This document shows positions 16,985 to 25,880 of a stretch of DNA of 64,000 bases, in pieces. The notes beneath the pieces are model-generated. The model worked only from the letters and a program-made list of their open reading frames with translations. It had not been told where the DNA came from and did not search any database. The translations under genes were made by a program, and so were the position numbers. The DNA is from Clostridiales bacterium FE2011 (GTDB lineage Bacteria; Bacillota; Clostridia; Christensenellales; Aristaeellaceae). How positions within the stretch are numbered: position 1 is the stretch's first letter; every line of letters starts with the position of its first letter. The DNA is taken from positions 2,418,001 through 2,482,000 of the forward strand of contig CP069418.1 of assembly GCA_017569305.1 (NCBI GenBank), given 5' to 3'.

Positions 16985-17782
16985 ATGAAACTGAAACGGA
17001 CCGTACGCAGGATTGAGACCCCGGGAGGCAGGATGAAGATACTCATCCTGCGGCCGGAAAAGCAGGAGAAGCCGGTGCCGGGGATTCTGTGGATCCACGG
17101 CGGCGGATACGTGACGGGCGTGCCGGCCATGGTTTTTGTGACGGCGGGCAGCCTGCTGGCGAAACACTACGGCGCGGTGCTGATTTCCCCGGACTACCGG
17201 CGGGCAATGAAGCATCCTTATCCGGCGGCGCTGGAGGACTGCTGGGCGGCACTTGAATATCTGTACAACAACGCGGAGGAGCTGGGTGTGGACAAGAACC
17301 GGATCGTGGTCGGCGGGGAAAGCGCCGGCGGCGGCCTGGCCGCGGCGGTCTGCATCTATGCCCGGGATAAGGGAAACGTCCCGATCTCCTTCCAGATTCC
17401 GCTTTACCCCATGCTGGACTGTAATGACACGGAGTCTTCCCGGCACAGCCATTCCCACGGCTGGGGAACGCGCCGGAACCACTGGGGATGGCACACCTAC
17501 CTGCGGGAGCTGTACGGCACGGACGACGTGCCGCCCTATGCCTCGCCTTCACGGGAGACGAACTACGCGAATCTTCCGCCCTGCTATACCTTTGTGGAAG
17601 ACGGGGAACCCTTCCGGGATGAAACAATCACCTACGTGGAAAACCTGAAGGCCGCCGGCATCGATGCCCACGTGGACATCTTCCACGGAAACATCCACGG
17701 GTTTGACACTATGCGGTGGACGAAAAACGCGAAAGAAGCGAGGAAAAAACTGATCCGCGCGGCGGAGAAGTTTTTGAAGTGA
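16985..17782 (+). CDS. Alpha/beta hydrolase, Aes/hormone-sensitive lipase family esterase
   Basis: 265 residues, ATG preceded by TGGAGGCC. The oxyanion-hole motif HGGG is at residue 38 and the nucleophile elbow GESAGGG has Ser113; the catalytic His is likely in GNIHGFD near 237, with an Asp in VEDGEPFRD. No signal peptide, so cytoplasmic. The family hydrolyses short-chain acyl or acetyl esters; in gut bacteria this often means deacetylating sugars or plant material. It stands alone between the T-box operon and purF. Substrate cannot be predicted. Confidence 0.88.
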   Translation: MKLKRTVRRIETPGGRMKILILRPEKQEKPVPGILWIHGGGYVTGVPAMVFVTAGSLLAKHYGAVLISPDYRRAMKHPYPAALEDCWAALEYLYNNAEELGVDKNRIVVGGESAGGGLAAAVCIYARDKGNVPISFQIPLYPMLDCNDTESSRHSHSHGWGTRRNHWGWHTYLRELYGTDDVPPYASPSRETNYANLPPCYTFVEDGEPFRDETITYVENLKAAGIDAHVDIFHGNIHGFDTMRWTKNAKEARKKLIRAAEKFLK

Positions 17783-17783
17783 G

Positions 17784-17858
17784 GATGTGACAGAGGGACA
17801 GACCAACTGTCACGTTCCTTTGGAATGATGACAGTAAGCCTGTCCCTGCTGTCACATC
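17784..17858. repeat. TGTCAC-type palindromic element, complete copy
   Basis: 75 bases: GATGTGACAGAGGGACAG at one end, CTGTCCCTGCTGTCACATC at the other, and two inner CTGTCA/TGACAG arms. Serves as the type copy of the family. Confidence 0.8.
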
Positions 17859-17893
17859 AGTGAAGAGTGAAGAGTGTAGAGTGCAAGAGAAAT

Positions 17894-17919
17894 AAAAAAG
17901 AAGGCGTATGCCTTCTTTT
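17894..17919 (-). terminator. Bidirectional terminator at the purF 3' end
   Basis: AAAAGAAGGC-GTAT-GCCTTCTTTT; T-runs on both strands. It directly follows the purF stop. Confidence 0.85.
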
Positions 17920-17920
17920 G

Positions 17921-19336
17921 TTATTCCTCTTGGATAGGCTGCTCGAATTTGCTTTTGCCCTGCTCCTCGGGAATGTCAATGGGATACTGGCCGGTGAAAC
18001 AGCCGTCGCAGAAGGTGCAGCCGGTATCCCCGGCGAGGCGGTGGGCGGCGTCCACGGAGAGGTAGGCCAGGGAATCAGCACCGATCTCTTTGGCAATCTC
18101 GTCCACATTGTTCAGGCGGCAGGCGATCAGGTTTTCCTGTGAATCCACGTCCGTGCCGAAGAAACAGGGATAGCGGAAGGGCGGGGAAGAGATGCGCATA
18201 TGGACTTCCTTTGCTCCGGCTTCCCGCAGGAGGCGGACGATGCGCTCGCTGGTGGTGCCGCGGACAATGGAGTCGTCAATGAGGACCACCCGCTTGCCGC
18301 GGACGGTTTCCGCGATGACGTTCAGCTTGATGCGGACGGCGGTTTCCCGCATGTCCTGGCTGGGGGCAATGAAGCTGCGGCCGATGTACTTGTTCTTCAG
18401 GAAGCCCACGCCGTAGGGAATGCCGCTTTCCTGCGCATACCCCAGGGCGGCGTCGATGCCGGAGTCCGGCACGCCGATGACCACGTCCGCGGCCACCGGA
18501 TTTTCCTTAGCCAGGAAATGGCCGGCGCGGAGCCGGGACTGATGAACCGGCACGCCCTCGATGATGGAATCGGGCCGGGCAAAATAGATATACTCAAAAA
18601 CGCAGAGGGAGCGCTGCTGCCCGCAGAGACGGCGGTCGGAAGTCACGCCTTCCTTGCCGAAGACGATGATCTCCCCGGGATCGATATCCCGGATGAGCTT
18701 CGCCCCGACAGCGTCCAGGGCGCAGGATTCGGAGGAGACCACCCAGGCACCGTCCGCGGTCTTGCCGTAGCAGAGGGGACGGAAACCGTTGGGATCCCGG
18801 AAGGCGATGAGCTTGGTGGCCGTCATGAGGGTACAGGAATAGGCACCCTGAAGCTGCTGCATGGTGCGGTAGACGGCTTCCGCCGTGGCGGTGACCTTCA
18901 GGCGCTCGGAGACGATGGTATAGACAATGGTTTCGGTATCGGCGGTTCCGTGGAAGATGCCGCCGCAGAGCTCATGCTGGGAGCGGAGAGAACGGGCATT
19001 GACCAGGTTGCCGTTATGAGCAAGGGCCATGTTGCCCTTCATATGGCTGATGACAATGGGCTGGATGTTGTTGTGGTTCTTTCCGCCGGTAGTGGAATAG
19101 CGGACGTGGCCCACGGCGATATTGCCCTCGCCCAGGCGGTCCAGGCCGGCACGGTCGAAGACCTCACCCACCAGGCCGTCGCCCTTCAGGTGATGGAAGA
19201 CGCCGTCACAGGAAACCGCGATGCCGCAGCTTTCCTGTCCCCGGTGCTGCAGGGCGTAGAGCCCGAGGTACACATCCCGGGGGACAGCACGCTTGACGGG
19301 AGACCAGATGCCGAATACGCCGCATTCCTCATGCAT
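17921..19336 (-). CDS. purF: Amidophosphoribosyltransferase
   Basis: 471 residues. It makes phosphoribosylamine from PRPP and glutamine, the first committed step of purine synthesis. The N-terminal Ntn glutaminase starts MHEECGVFGI, so a four-residue propeptide would be removed to free the catalytic Cys5. The PRPP loop VVLIDDSIVRGTTSERIV is present. Cys in CVFEYIY, CFFGTD and CTFCDGC match the 4Fe-4S ligands of the Bacillus-type enzyme. GGAGG lies ten bases before the ATG. It is monocistronic here, with no neighbouring pur genes, and has a strong promoter overlapped by a dyad plus a terminator-like hairpin in the leader. Confidence 0.95.
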   Translation of the reverse strand: MHEECGVFGIWSPVKRAVPRDVYLGLYALQHRGQESCGIAVSCDGVFHHLKGDGLVGEVFDRAGLDRLGEGNIAVGHVRYSTTGGKNHNNIQPIVISHMKGNMALAHNGNLVNARSLRSQHELCGGIFHGTADTETIVYTIVSERLKVTATAEAVYRTMQQLQGAYSCTLMTATKLIAFRDPNGFRPLCYGKTADGAWVVSSESCALDAVGAKLIRDIDPGEIIVFGKEGVTSDRRLCGQQRSLCVFEYIYFARPDSIIEGVPVHQSRLRAGHFLAKENPVAADVVIGVPDSGIDAALGYAQESGIPYGVGFLKNKYIGRSFIAPSQDMRETAVRIKLNVIAETVRGKRVVLIDDSIVRGTTSERIVRLLREAGAKEVHMRISSPPFRYPCFFGTDVDSQENLIACRLNNVDEIAKEIGADSLAYLSVDAAHRLAGDTGCTFCDGCFTGQYPIDIPEEQGKSKFEQPIQEE

Positions 19337-19350
19337 AAGGCAGGAACCTC

Positions 19351-19394
19351 CGAAAAAAGAGAAAGACGTCCTTCAGCATAAACTGAAGGACGCC
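19351..19394 (-). terminator. Terminator-like hairpin in the purF leader
   Basis: On the minus strand GGCGTCCTTCAG-TTTATG-CTGAAGGACGTC is followed by TTTCTCTTTTTT and then the ribosome site. It lies between the promoter and the start codon, so it looks like an attenuator. The leader before it is only about 15 bases, too short for a purine aptamer. Confidence 0.75.
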
Positions 19395-19414
19395 TTTGTC
19401 CCTTTGATGAGGGG

Positions 19415-19446
19415 ATTGTACATCTTGACAGCAGAGCTGTCAAGAT
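19415..19446 (-). promoter_or_regulatory. purF promoter overlapped by a 25-bp dyad
   Basis: TTGACA (19443-19438) and TACAAT (19420-19415) with 17-base spacing. A perfect inverted repeat ATCTTGACAGC-AGA-GCTGTCAAGAT (19422-19446) covers the -35 and the spacer, a likely operator. Confidence 0.8.
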
Positions 19447-19447
19447 G

Positions 19448-19660
19448 AGGTAGGAGGTGTGCCGCTGCGCGGCAGGTAGGAGGTAGGAGGTAGAAAGTAG
19501 GAAATAGGAAGTGGAGGCATCGCTAAGCAGAAACGGGAATGTGACAAGGGGGACTGACTGTCTGTCACTGTTTTCGAAGAAAATGTGACTGAAAGTCTGT
19601 CCCTTCTGTCACTGTTCCCGCCGCAAGTGTTGAGTGAAAAGTGTAGAGTGAAGAGTGTAA
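19448..19660. repeat. Repeat cluster
   Basis: GGTAGGA strings (19449-19512), a TGTCAC-type element (19539-19613) and GTGTAGAGTGAAGAGTG strings (19626-19660). No gene seen. Confidence 0.7.
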
Positions 19661-19666
19661 GCGTGC

Positions 19667-19694
19667 CTTAAGGCTGCTTAAGGCAGGCTTAAGG
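19667..19694 (+). promoter_or_regulatory. Three phased CTTAAGG direct repeats
   Basis: CTTAAGG at 19667, 19677 and 19688, i.e. 10 and 11 base spacing, ending right at the -35 of the two-component operon. TTAAG-N5-TTAAG is the layout of PmrA/OmpR-family binding boxes, so autoregulation by the downstream response regulator is likely. Confidence 0.65.
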
Positions 19695-19723
19695 TTGGAA
19701 ATGCATAATGGCTTTGATATAAT
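19695..19723 (+). promoter_or_regulatory. Promoter of the two-component operon
   Basis: TTGGAA (19695) and TATAAT (19718) with a 17-base spacer, 23 bases before the start codon. Confidence 0.75.
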
Positions 19724-19745
19724 GGGGAAAAGGGAGGCGATGCGG

Positions 19746-20423
19746 ATGCGGCTTCTGCTGGCGGAAGACGAGGAGGCTATGGCCGAGGCGGTTGTTGATT
19801 ATCTTGAATATCACCACTATGAGGTGGACTGGGCGAACAATGGAATCGACGCGCTGGAACGGGCGCGGATGGGCGCTTATGACGTCCTGATCCTGGATAT
19901 CATGATGCCGGGCATGGACGGGCTGACGGTGCTGCGCACCCTGCGGGGAGAAGGCGACGTCACGCCGGTGCTGCTTTTGACCGCCAAGGGCGAAATCCGG
20001 GACAAGGTGCAGGGGTTTGAAAGCGGAAGCGATGACTACCTGACCAAGCCCTTTGCCATGGAGGAACTGCGGGTGCGGGTGGACGCGCTGACCCGGCGCG
20101 GAGGACAGAGCTACCAGGGAGAACAGGTTACCTTTGAAGACCTGGCGCTGGACAAGAACGGCTATGCCATCCGCTGCGGGGACAAGACCGTGTCCCTGAG
20201 CCACAGGGAATACCACCTGATTGAGCTCTTCATCCGGAACCCGCATATCTATTTCTCTGCGGATACGCTGCTGGACCGGGTCTGGGGCATGGACGCGGAC
20301 GTGGAATACGGCACGGTGTGGGTGCACATCTCCGGACTGCGGAAGAAGCTGGAGTCCCTGGGATCCCGGGCGGAAATCCGGTCGAAGCGCGGCGTGGGAT
20401 ACGCGCTGGAGGTCATTGAATGA
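19746..20423 (+). CDS. OmpR/PhoB-family response regulator
   Basis: 225 residues from the ATG at 19746, eight bases after GGGAGG; the ATG at 19740 is only two bases from it. The receiver has the acidic pair in LLLAEDEE, phospho-acceptor Asp51 in LILDIMMPGMDG and Lys in DYLTKPF. The C-terminal winged helix (residues ~125-225) ends with RSKRGVGYALE, typical of the OmpR group. The stop overlaps the kinase start (ATGA), so they are co-translated. Three CTTAAGG repeats lie over its promoter. The signal is unknown. Confidence 0.93.
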   Translation: MRLLLAEDEEAMAEAVVDYLEYHHYEVDWANNGIDALERARMGAYDVLILDIMMPGMDGLTVLRTLRGEGDVTPVLLLTAKGEIRDKVQGFESGSDDYLTKPFAMEELRVRVDALTRRGGQSYQGEQVTFEDLALDKNGYAIRCGDKTVSLSHREYHLIELFIRNPHIYFSADTLLDRVWGMDADVEYGTVWVHISGLRKKLESLGSRAEIRSKRGVGYALEVIE

Positions 20424-21655
20424 AAAGATATTACCGCAGCCGGATCATGCTCAGCGCCATGCTGTCCTTCCTGATCATCCTGGTGCTGACCGTGGGAGCG
20501 ATCTGGTTTATCAGCTACCAGGCGATGGAAAGAAGCACGGATTCCTTTATCGACTCCAGGCTGGAGCCCCGGGAGGAAAACGAAGGCGAAGGTGGACGCC
20601 GGTTTATGCAGGACGCGCCGCCGGCCATGTTCGGCTACAACCCCGGAAGACGGAACATGCCCTCGGGCTTTTATGAGATTACCTTTACCCCGGAAGGGGA
20701 ACTGGACCAGATCAACAGGCGCGGCATCGCGGAGGACGCGGACATCAGCGTACAGGAGTACGTGATGGACGCCGTGAAGAAGAACGTCGAGAAGGGCAAG
20801 GTCGGATCCTATAAATTCGGCATCCGGCGGAATGAGGACGGATCCGGAACGATTATCCTGGTGGATAATTCCATCCAGCTGCACATGCTCTTTGACATGC
20901 TGAAGAACGCGGGCATGGTGGGCATCGGGATCTTCCTGCTGCTGATCATCGTGCTGTTCCCGGTCTCTGGCCGGATGGCGGAAATCTTCGTGCGCAACAC
21001 GGAGCAGCAGCGGCAGTTTATCACCGACGCGGGGCACGACCTGAAGACACCGGTGGCCATCGCCCGGGCGAACCTGGACGTGCTGGAGCTGCGGGAAGGC
21101 AAGAACAAGTGGAGCGATAACATCCGGGCCCAGGTGGACCGGATGGAGCACCTGGTGCAGGACCTGATCATGATGGCCCGGCTGGACGAGGAACAGAACG
21201 AACAGGCGCTGGACAATATCGAGCTGACGGCAATGACAGAGGAGATCTGGCACGAATACCAGCCGTCGCTGAAGCAGAAGGGTATCACCGGGGAAACCGC
21301 GCTGGAGGAAACACCGCCGGTGCAGGGCTCCGAGAACCTGATCCGGAGGATGTTCTGCCTGCTGATGGATAACGCGGTGCAGTATACGCCGGAAGGCGGA
21401 ACCATCCGCCTGGAGGTGAAACCGGAGAAGAAAAAGAACCGGATTGTGCTGGCAAATTCCGTGACCAGCCTGCCGACGGAGAAACCGGAAAAACTGACCC
21501 AGCGGTTTGTGCGGGGCGACAGCGCCCGCACCCAGAAGAGCGGCGGCTCCGGAATTGGTCTGGCGGCAGTGAAAAGGATCGTGGAAAAGCATAAAGGGAA
21601 ACTGGTGATTGATTATCCGGATGAACATACGTTCAGGGTGAGCGTGGAGATTTAA
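20420..21655 (+). CDS. Sensor histidine kinase
   Basis: 411 residues. Two membrane helices (residues ~10-32 and ~168-190) enclose an extracellular domain of about 135 residues rich in charged residues. The HisKA box has His206 in FITDAGHDLKTPVA; the ATPase domain has the N-box LLMDNAVQYTPEGG and G-box GGSGIGLAAVKRIV. A linker HAMP domain is not evident. It is the partner of the OmpR-type regulator it overlaps by four bases. A strong terminator follows immediately. Confidence 0.93.
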   Translation: MKRYYRSRIMLSAMLSFLIILVLTVGAIWFISYQAMERSTDSFIDSRLEPREENEGEGGRRFMQDAPPAMFGYNPGRRNMPSGFYEITFTPEGELDQINRRGIAEDADISVQEYVMDAVKKNVEKGKVGSYKFGIRRNEDGSGTIILVDNSIQLHMLFDMLKNAGMVGIGIFLLLIIVLFPVSGRMAEIFVRNTEQQRQFITDAGHDLKTPVAIARANLDVLELREGKNKWSDNIRAQVDRMEHLVQDLIMMARLDEEQNEQALDNIELTAMTEEIWHEYQPSLKQKGITGETALEETPPVQGSENLIRRMFCLLMDNAVQYTPEGGTIRLEVKPEKKKNRIVLANSVTSLPTEKPEKLTQRFVRGDSARTQKSGGSGIGLAAVKRIVEKHKGKLVIDYPDEHTFRVSVEI

Positions 21656-21692
21656 ACGAAAGCGACAGGAAAGCCTGTCGCTTTCGTTTATA
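21654..21692 (+). terminator. Rho-independent terminator
   Basis: Perfect 16-bp stem AAACGAAAGCGACAGG/CCTGTCGCTTTCGTTT with a four-base loop, overlapping the kinase stop codon. Confidence 0.9.
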
Positions 21693-22107
21693 AGGTAGGA
21701 GGTAGGAAGTAGGAGGGAGGAGGTTTTCTTTTACTTAAAACTTAAAACTAGATCCTTCGGCTGCGCTCCCTTCGTTTCACTCCGTACCCCTCCGCTTCGC
21801 TACCCCGGGGCTGATACCCGCAACTTCAATCGTCGCGACTGTCTCCCAGACAGATCGCTCGTTTCAGTTGACCTCACCGCCTGCAAAGCATCCGCCACTG
21901 GCGGTTGCAGACGGTTCGCCCCGTTCTCCGCTGAGAAAGAGCCACTGGCTCTTTCTCCGGGCGCTTCGAACCCCAGGATGACATTTCTCAAGGAAGGGAA
22001 AGGAAGGATTTCATCCTTTTCCTTTCCCGCGCCTGCGGGCGGTTAATTAATACTTAAAACTGAAAAATGGTGGACAAATCACTTTCGAATTATCGAAAGC
22101 GATTTTT
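21693..22107. repeat. Gene-free repeat region
   Basis: GGTAGGA strings (21693-21722), several short hairpins in a CTTCGGCTGCGCTCC-type dispersed segment (21748-21990), and an ACTGAAAAATGGTGG tag followed by the hairpin AATCACTTTCGA/TCGAAAGCGATT with a T-run (22078-22107). No gene seen. Confidence 0.65.
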
Positions 22108-22282
22108 GATTGAAAAACAGTTACATGGGTAAAAGTGAGCTTGCGTAGATGGCGCTCAAGTAACTCGTAAACGATTTCCGATGAAATTGAATGTAATTAA
22201 TAATACAAGTCGGATGACGTAGAGATGAACCAAAATACAGACAAAGTACTATATTCAAAAGGGCTGAAAGAGACATGGTCAC

Positions 22283-22311
22283 TTGACGGGCTTTTGACAC
22301 ATGGTTACAAT
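22283..22311 (+). promoter_or_regulatory. Promoter
   Basis: TTGACG (22283) and TACAAT (22306) with a 17-base spacer. It is 57 bases before the secreted-protein gene and is very like the promoter at 29190-29218. Confidence 0.7.
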
Positions 22312-22367
22312 TGCAATATCCATACATGTAAGTGTTGTAACCAGTTTATTCCGGAGGGAAAACGGCT

Positions 22368-23381
22368 ATGTGTCAGAAGAAGAGAAGCTTTTGCCGTATC
22401 CGATTCAGGGGGCTTGCCGCCCTTGCGGCTGTCCTTTTTCTGCTGCCCGGCGGTTACGCGGCCAGGGCAGAGGAGAGCCTGCCGACGCCGATCCCGGAGA
22501 ATATCCGGACCGCGGATGAGATTGTGATCGATGACCGGTATGAGGAACTGTCCTCCTATACCATCACTTTCCGGAATATGCAGGCCTATACCCCGGAATA
22601 CTTCAACTATGCCAAGGTGACTGCGACAGAGGAACTGCCGACCCCGGACGGACGGGAAGTGAACCGCTTCCGGTTTGCGGACGACGCGGTGCTTACGATC
22701 CCCTGCAATACCACGCTGGAGTACGGGAACAAGGATTTTGAGTGCTATCGGCAGCTGCTGAACTACATGGACAACGCGAACATCGCTCCGGCGAAACAGG
22801 CGAATGCCCCGTACCCGCTGGAGAACGCGATAGCCCGTTGCGAGACGATTTTCAAAACGCTGCATATTGATAACCTGGTGCTGGACCAGGCCGTCGCCCT
22901 GCCTTCCGATTCCATCTCCAATATGACTGATGGGATGAAGCAGTTCTATAAAGAGAAAGAGCCGGTATGCTTTGACGCTTTCCCGGAAGAGATCGGCGTA
23001 TGGTACCTGGCCTTCCGGCAGGAGCTGAACGGAATCAAATCCCTGGGAACCCCGCAGGTCAGGATTGCCCTGACGGAAAAGGAAACGGCACTGCTGGAAC
23101 TGGACAAGGTGATCGACCACATCAACGATGATTATGAGCTGCCGGCCGGCGTGTGCTGGACGGACGCCCTTCGGGTGTTCTCCGCTTCCCATTGCGGGAA
23201 GAGCGGCGAATCCTATGAGATCAGCAAGATCAACATCGCGTATGACTATAACCTGATGGACAGCAACGCGCTGGACGCCAGGGCGTTCCCCTGCTGGCAG
23301 ATTGAAGGGCAGGGAACAGGGACGGGGAAGTTCAGGGAGACGTACAGTATTGTGGATGGGAAAAGGGTACAAGCGTTCTAA
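22368..23381 (+). CDS. Secreted protein of unknown function
   Basis: 337 residues. An N-terminal basic region and hydrophobic stretch (LAALAAVLFLLPGGYAARA) form a signal peptide with cleavage near ARA/EE. The mature part is mixed alpha/beta with no motif I recognise; it has an even number of Cys and the phrase AFRQELNGI, faintly like two-component accessory (YycH-like) or germination-type exported proteins. GGAGGG precedes the ATG. Own promoter and terminator. It lies next to the propeller/solute-binding lipoprotein block and may belong to the same surface programme. Confidence 0.65.
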   Translation: MCQKKRSFCRIRFRGLAALAAVLFLLPGGYAARAEESLPTPIPENIRTADEIVIDDRYEELSSYTITFRNMQAYTPEYFNYAKVTATEELPTPDGREVNRFRFADDAVLTIPCNTTLEYGNKDFECYRQLLNYMDNANIAPAKQANAPYPLENAIARCETIFKTLHIDNLVLDQAVALPSDSISNMTDGMKQFYKEKEPVCFDAFPEEIGVWYLAFRQELNGIKSLGTPQVRIALTEKETALLELDKVIDHINDDYELPAGVCWTDALRVFSASHCGKSGESYEISKINIAYDYNLMDSNALDARAFPCWQIEGQGTGTGKFRETYSIVDGKRVQAF

Positions 23382-23419
23382 ATTAATTAATACTTAAAAC
23401 TGAAAACTGAAAACTTAAA

Positions 23420-23459
23420 AATGGTGGATAAAACAGCTTCTGCAATGAAGCTGTTTTTC
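23420..23459 (+). terminator. Tagged terminator
   Basis: ACTTAAAAATGGTGG tag, then AAACAGCTTC-TGCAAT-GAAGCTGTTT and T-run. Confidence 0.8.
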
Positions 23460-23490
23460 AGTATTTAAGTGAGTCCGGACGACAGGGAAG

Positions 23491-23521
23491 GTTTCTATGT
23501 CTGTTTTCGTTGGATAGGCAG
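23491..23521 (+). repeat. 31-base leader identical to 26255-26285
   Basis: Begins GTTTCTATGTCTGTTTTCG and lies 26 bases before a lipoprotein start codon. The second copy occupies the same place before the next paralogue, so the leader was duplicated with the gene. Confidence 0.85.
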
Positions 23522-23546
23522 AAAAAACTCTGCGGAGGAATTGAAA

Positions 23547-25880
23547 ATGAGGAACCTGAGCGGCAAAAGGTTTATCCTGGGGCTCATGGCGCTGATTCTG
23601 TGCGTGACGGCATGTGCGCCGGCATTCGCGTCCACCGGGGACCGGGTGCTGTTTTACAGTTCTGAACAGAATGGAAATGATGACGAAAAGATCCTGAACC
23701 TGTTCCCGTATGGAGATGGGTTCATTATCGTTATGCAGAAGGGAAAAGGGCAGGATATTCTGAGATATGCGGATATCAGCGCGGAACCTGAAACATTTAT
23801 ATGGAAAGACAGTGCTCTTTCAGAAGAAGCAGAACAGGATATGTCTGCCATGTATGTGAATAACTGGTTTGGATGGAATGATGGTATCTATGCAATCATT
23901 GAGAAATCGCAATTCAGTGAAGATTCCGGCTATACAGAATTTCTTGTCCGGAAGGCCAGGTTGGAGGGGGATCAGGTTATCCTTGAAAACGCAGATCTGC
24001 CCGAGCTGGACCTGACCAGCCTGGTCAAAGGAGAAGACGACAATCAGTATGTGCAGAATATCATGAATCTGTTCGTGGCGGACGACAAACTGGTGATCAT
24101 CCAGGGCGAAGAATGGATTGAAACGCTGGAAGCGATCAGCCTCCGGGACGGATACTGCACAGAAATAGAACCGGATGAATGCGGTGAAATCGTGCCGGGA
24201 CCGGAAGGAACCCTGCTGATGACAAAGGCTGAATGGAACGGAAGCGATAATACCGCAACGATCCGGATCAGCAGCATTGATATGGACGGACGGAATGAAA
24301 AACAGCTTGCGGAAATCCCCGGATGTGTGGACGGGATGATTATGCCCTGCTATGACCCGGAGAAAGACACGCTGTATTTTGTCCGCAACGGAGAATTGTG
24401 TGCGATGCCGCGGTTTGATTCAACTCGGATGGAGACTGTGAACAGTTGCTCCCGTGCAGGTGAAGCAGCATATATGCTGCCGGGCGGCTTTATCCTGATG
24501 AAAACTACCGATTCGGTCATGATTAAGAATACCGATCCTGCGCAACGTGGCAACGTTACCCTGAGGATCCGGAATGATGGCTGGGGCACAAACGTAATGT
24601 CCGAAACCGTCTATGATATGAACAATGTACGCGGTGACGTTTCTGTGGTATTGCAGGACATCGATGAGGTGAAGATGGACATCCTGCAGGCTATGCTGAC
24701 GCAGGACGCAAGTATCGATATCTATATGCTTCATTATGACAGCAACGAATTCAGTACGCTGCGTAGCCGGGATTATCTGCCGGATCTAAGTGGGAATGAA
24801 AAGATCGTTGCAAATACAAACCGTATGTATCCCTATCTACAGGACGCAATGAAGCAGAATGGAAAAATCATAGGAGTTCCTGTGTATTTCAGCGGAAGAA
24901 CGATAGGGATTAACAAGGAACTGTGGAAACAGATTGGCGGAACAGAAGAAGAGCTGCCGAAGACCTGGAACCAGTTCTTTGACTGGATTAAGACGCTGCC
25001 TAAACGGCTAGAAGGCAAGGATGCCTCGTTTATTGGAGGGACTGACCGGGCATATTTCCGTGGAGAAATCCTGCATATGTTGATGAATCAGTATGAGGTG
25101 CTGATGGAACGCAAAGGTGAAAAGGATTATGCATTTGCCAATCCTATAATGTGTGATCTTGTACAGCAATTGAACGATGTAGATTTTGATGCGCTACGTG
25201 TTTCAGACCATTGGCATTGGGAAGAAGATGATACTTATGAAAATCCGGAAGCAATGAAAGCCCCGCTTCTGCAGATTGGAACATCCACATTGATGGCCGG
25301 CCAGAACGAGTTTACTCCGATGGCACTAAGACTGATGGAAGAAGAGGAAGCGGTGTTGCCGGTGGAAATGCACGTTGCGTTTTTAAATCCCTTCTCCAGC
25401 CATCAGGAAGAGGCAATTGAGTTCCTGGCATTGGCTACGGACAACCTGGATTTTTATGATGCGTATACTGCTTATGCCGATATGACAGAGCCGCTTCGTG
25501 ATCCTGATTATGAGGAAATCATGAAAATATATAGCGACATAATTGAAGAAATGATCATTAACAGAGATAAGGCCAAAGGAGAAGAAAGGGAAGAGATAGA
25601 GAAGACGATTGAAAACCTGGAGAAAAACCGGCAAGAGGATGAACAAAATTTATGGCAAATCAACTCACGGATGATTGATCGTTATCAAAAGTGGCAGAAC
25701 TTGTATAAGGTCCAGGGATATACTTTTTTCAATGATTTGTTTACAGCAGATAATGATGAGGAGAGATACGAGGAATTTGAGGAAATATTCCGTAATATGG
25801 AAAACGCAAAGATGAGTCCGGAAGAACTGCTGGGAATGCTGGACCAGAAGGTATGGATGATGAGGGTGGAAAGGAACTAA
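23547..25880 (+). CDS. Propeller/solute-binding fusion lipoprotein, paralogue 1
   Basis: 777 residues from the ATG at 23547, after GCGGAGGA. The N-terminus ends LILCVTACAPAFAS: VTAC fits a lipobox, while AFA/S would also suit ordinary signal peptidase. Residues ~30-340 are a series of beta repeats with phrases such as YDPEKDTLYFVRNGELCAM, typical of a beta-propeller. Residues ~350-777 resemble family-1 (MalE-like) solute-binding proteins, with GGTEEELPKTWNQFFDW near 465. It ends with a charged helix and a conserved MSPEELLGMLDQKV tail. Three paralogues follow within 14 kb. Ligand unknown; probably a sugar or peptide sensed or captured at the cell surface. Confidence 0.78.
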   Translation: MRNLSGKRFILGLMALILCVTACAPAFASTGDRVLFYSSEQNGNDDEKILNLFPYGDGFIIVMQKGKGQDILRYADISAEPETFIWKDSALSEEAEQDMSAMYVNNWFGWNDGIYAIIEKSQFSEDSGYTEFLVRKARLEGDQVILENADLPELDLTSLVKGEDDNQYVQNIMNLFVADDKLVIIQGEEWIETLEAISLRDGYCTEIEPDECGEIVPGPEGTLLMTKAEWNGSDNTATIRISSIDMDGRNEKQLAEIPGCVDGMIMPCYDPEKDTLYFVRNGELCAMPRFDSTRMETVNSCSRAGEAAYMLPGGFILMKTTDSVMIKNTDPAQRGNVTLRIRNDGWGTNVMSETVYDMNNVRGDVSVVLQDIDEVKMDILQAMLTQDASIDIYMLHYDSNEFSTLRSRDYLPDLSGNEKIVANTNRMYPYLQDAMKQNGKIIGVPVYFSGRTIGINKELWKQIGGTEEELPKTWNQFFDWIKTLPKRLEGKDASFIGGTDRAYFRGEILHMLMNQYEVLMERKGEKDYAFANPIMCDLVQQLNDVDFDALRVSDHWHWEEDDTYENPEAMKAPLLQIGTSTLMAGQNEFTPMALRLMEEEEAVLPVEMHVAFLNPFSSHQEEAIEFLALATDNLDFYDAYTAYADMTEPLRDPDYEEIMKIYSDIIEEMIINRDKAKGEEREEIEKTIENLEKNRQEDEQNLWQINSRMIDRYQKWQNLYKVQGYTFFNDLFTADNDEERYEEFEEIFRNMENAKMSPEELLGMLDQKVWMMRVERN

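Noticed and set aside
19337..19446. Purine riboswitch upstream of purF
   Set aside because: Only about 15 bases lie between the start of transcription and the terminator hairpin, not enough for the aptamer.
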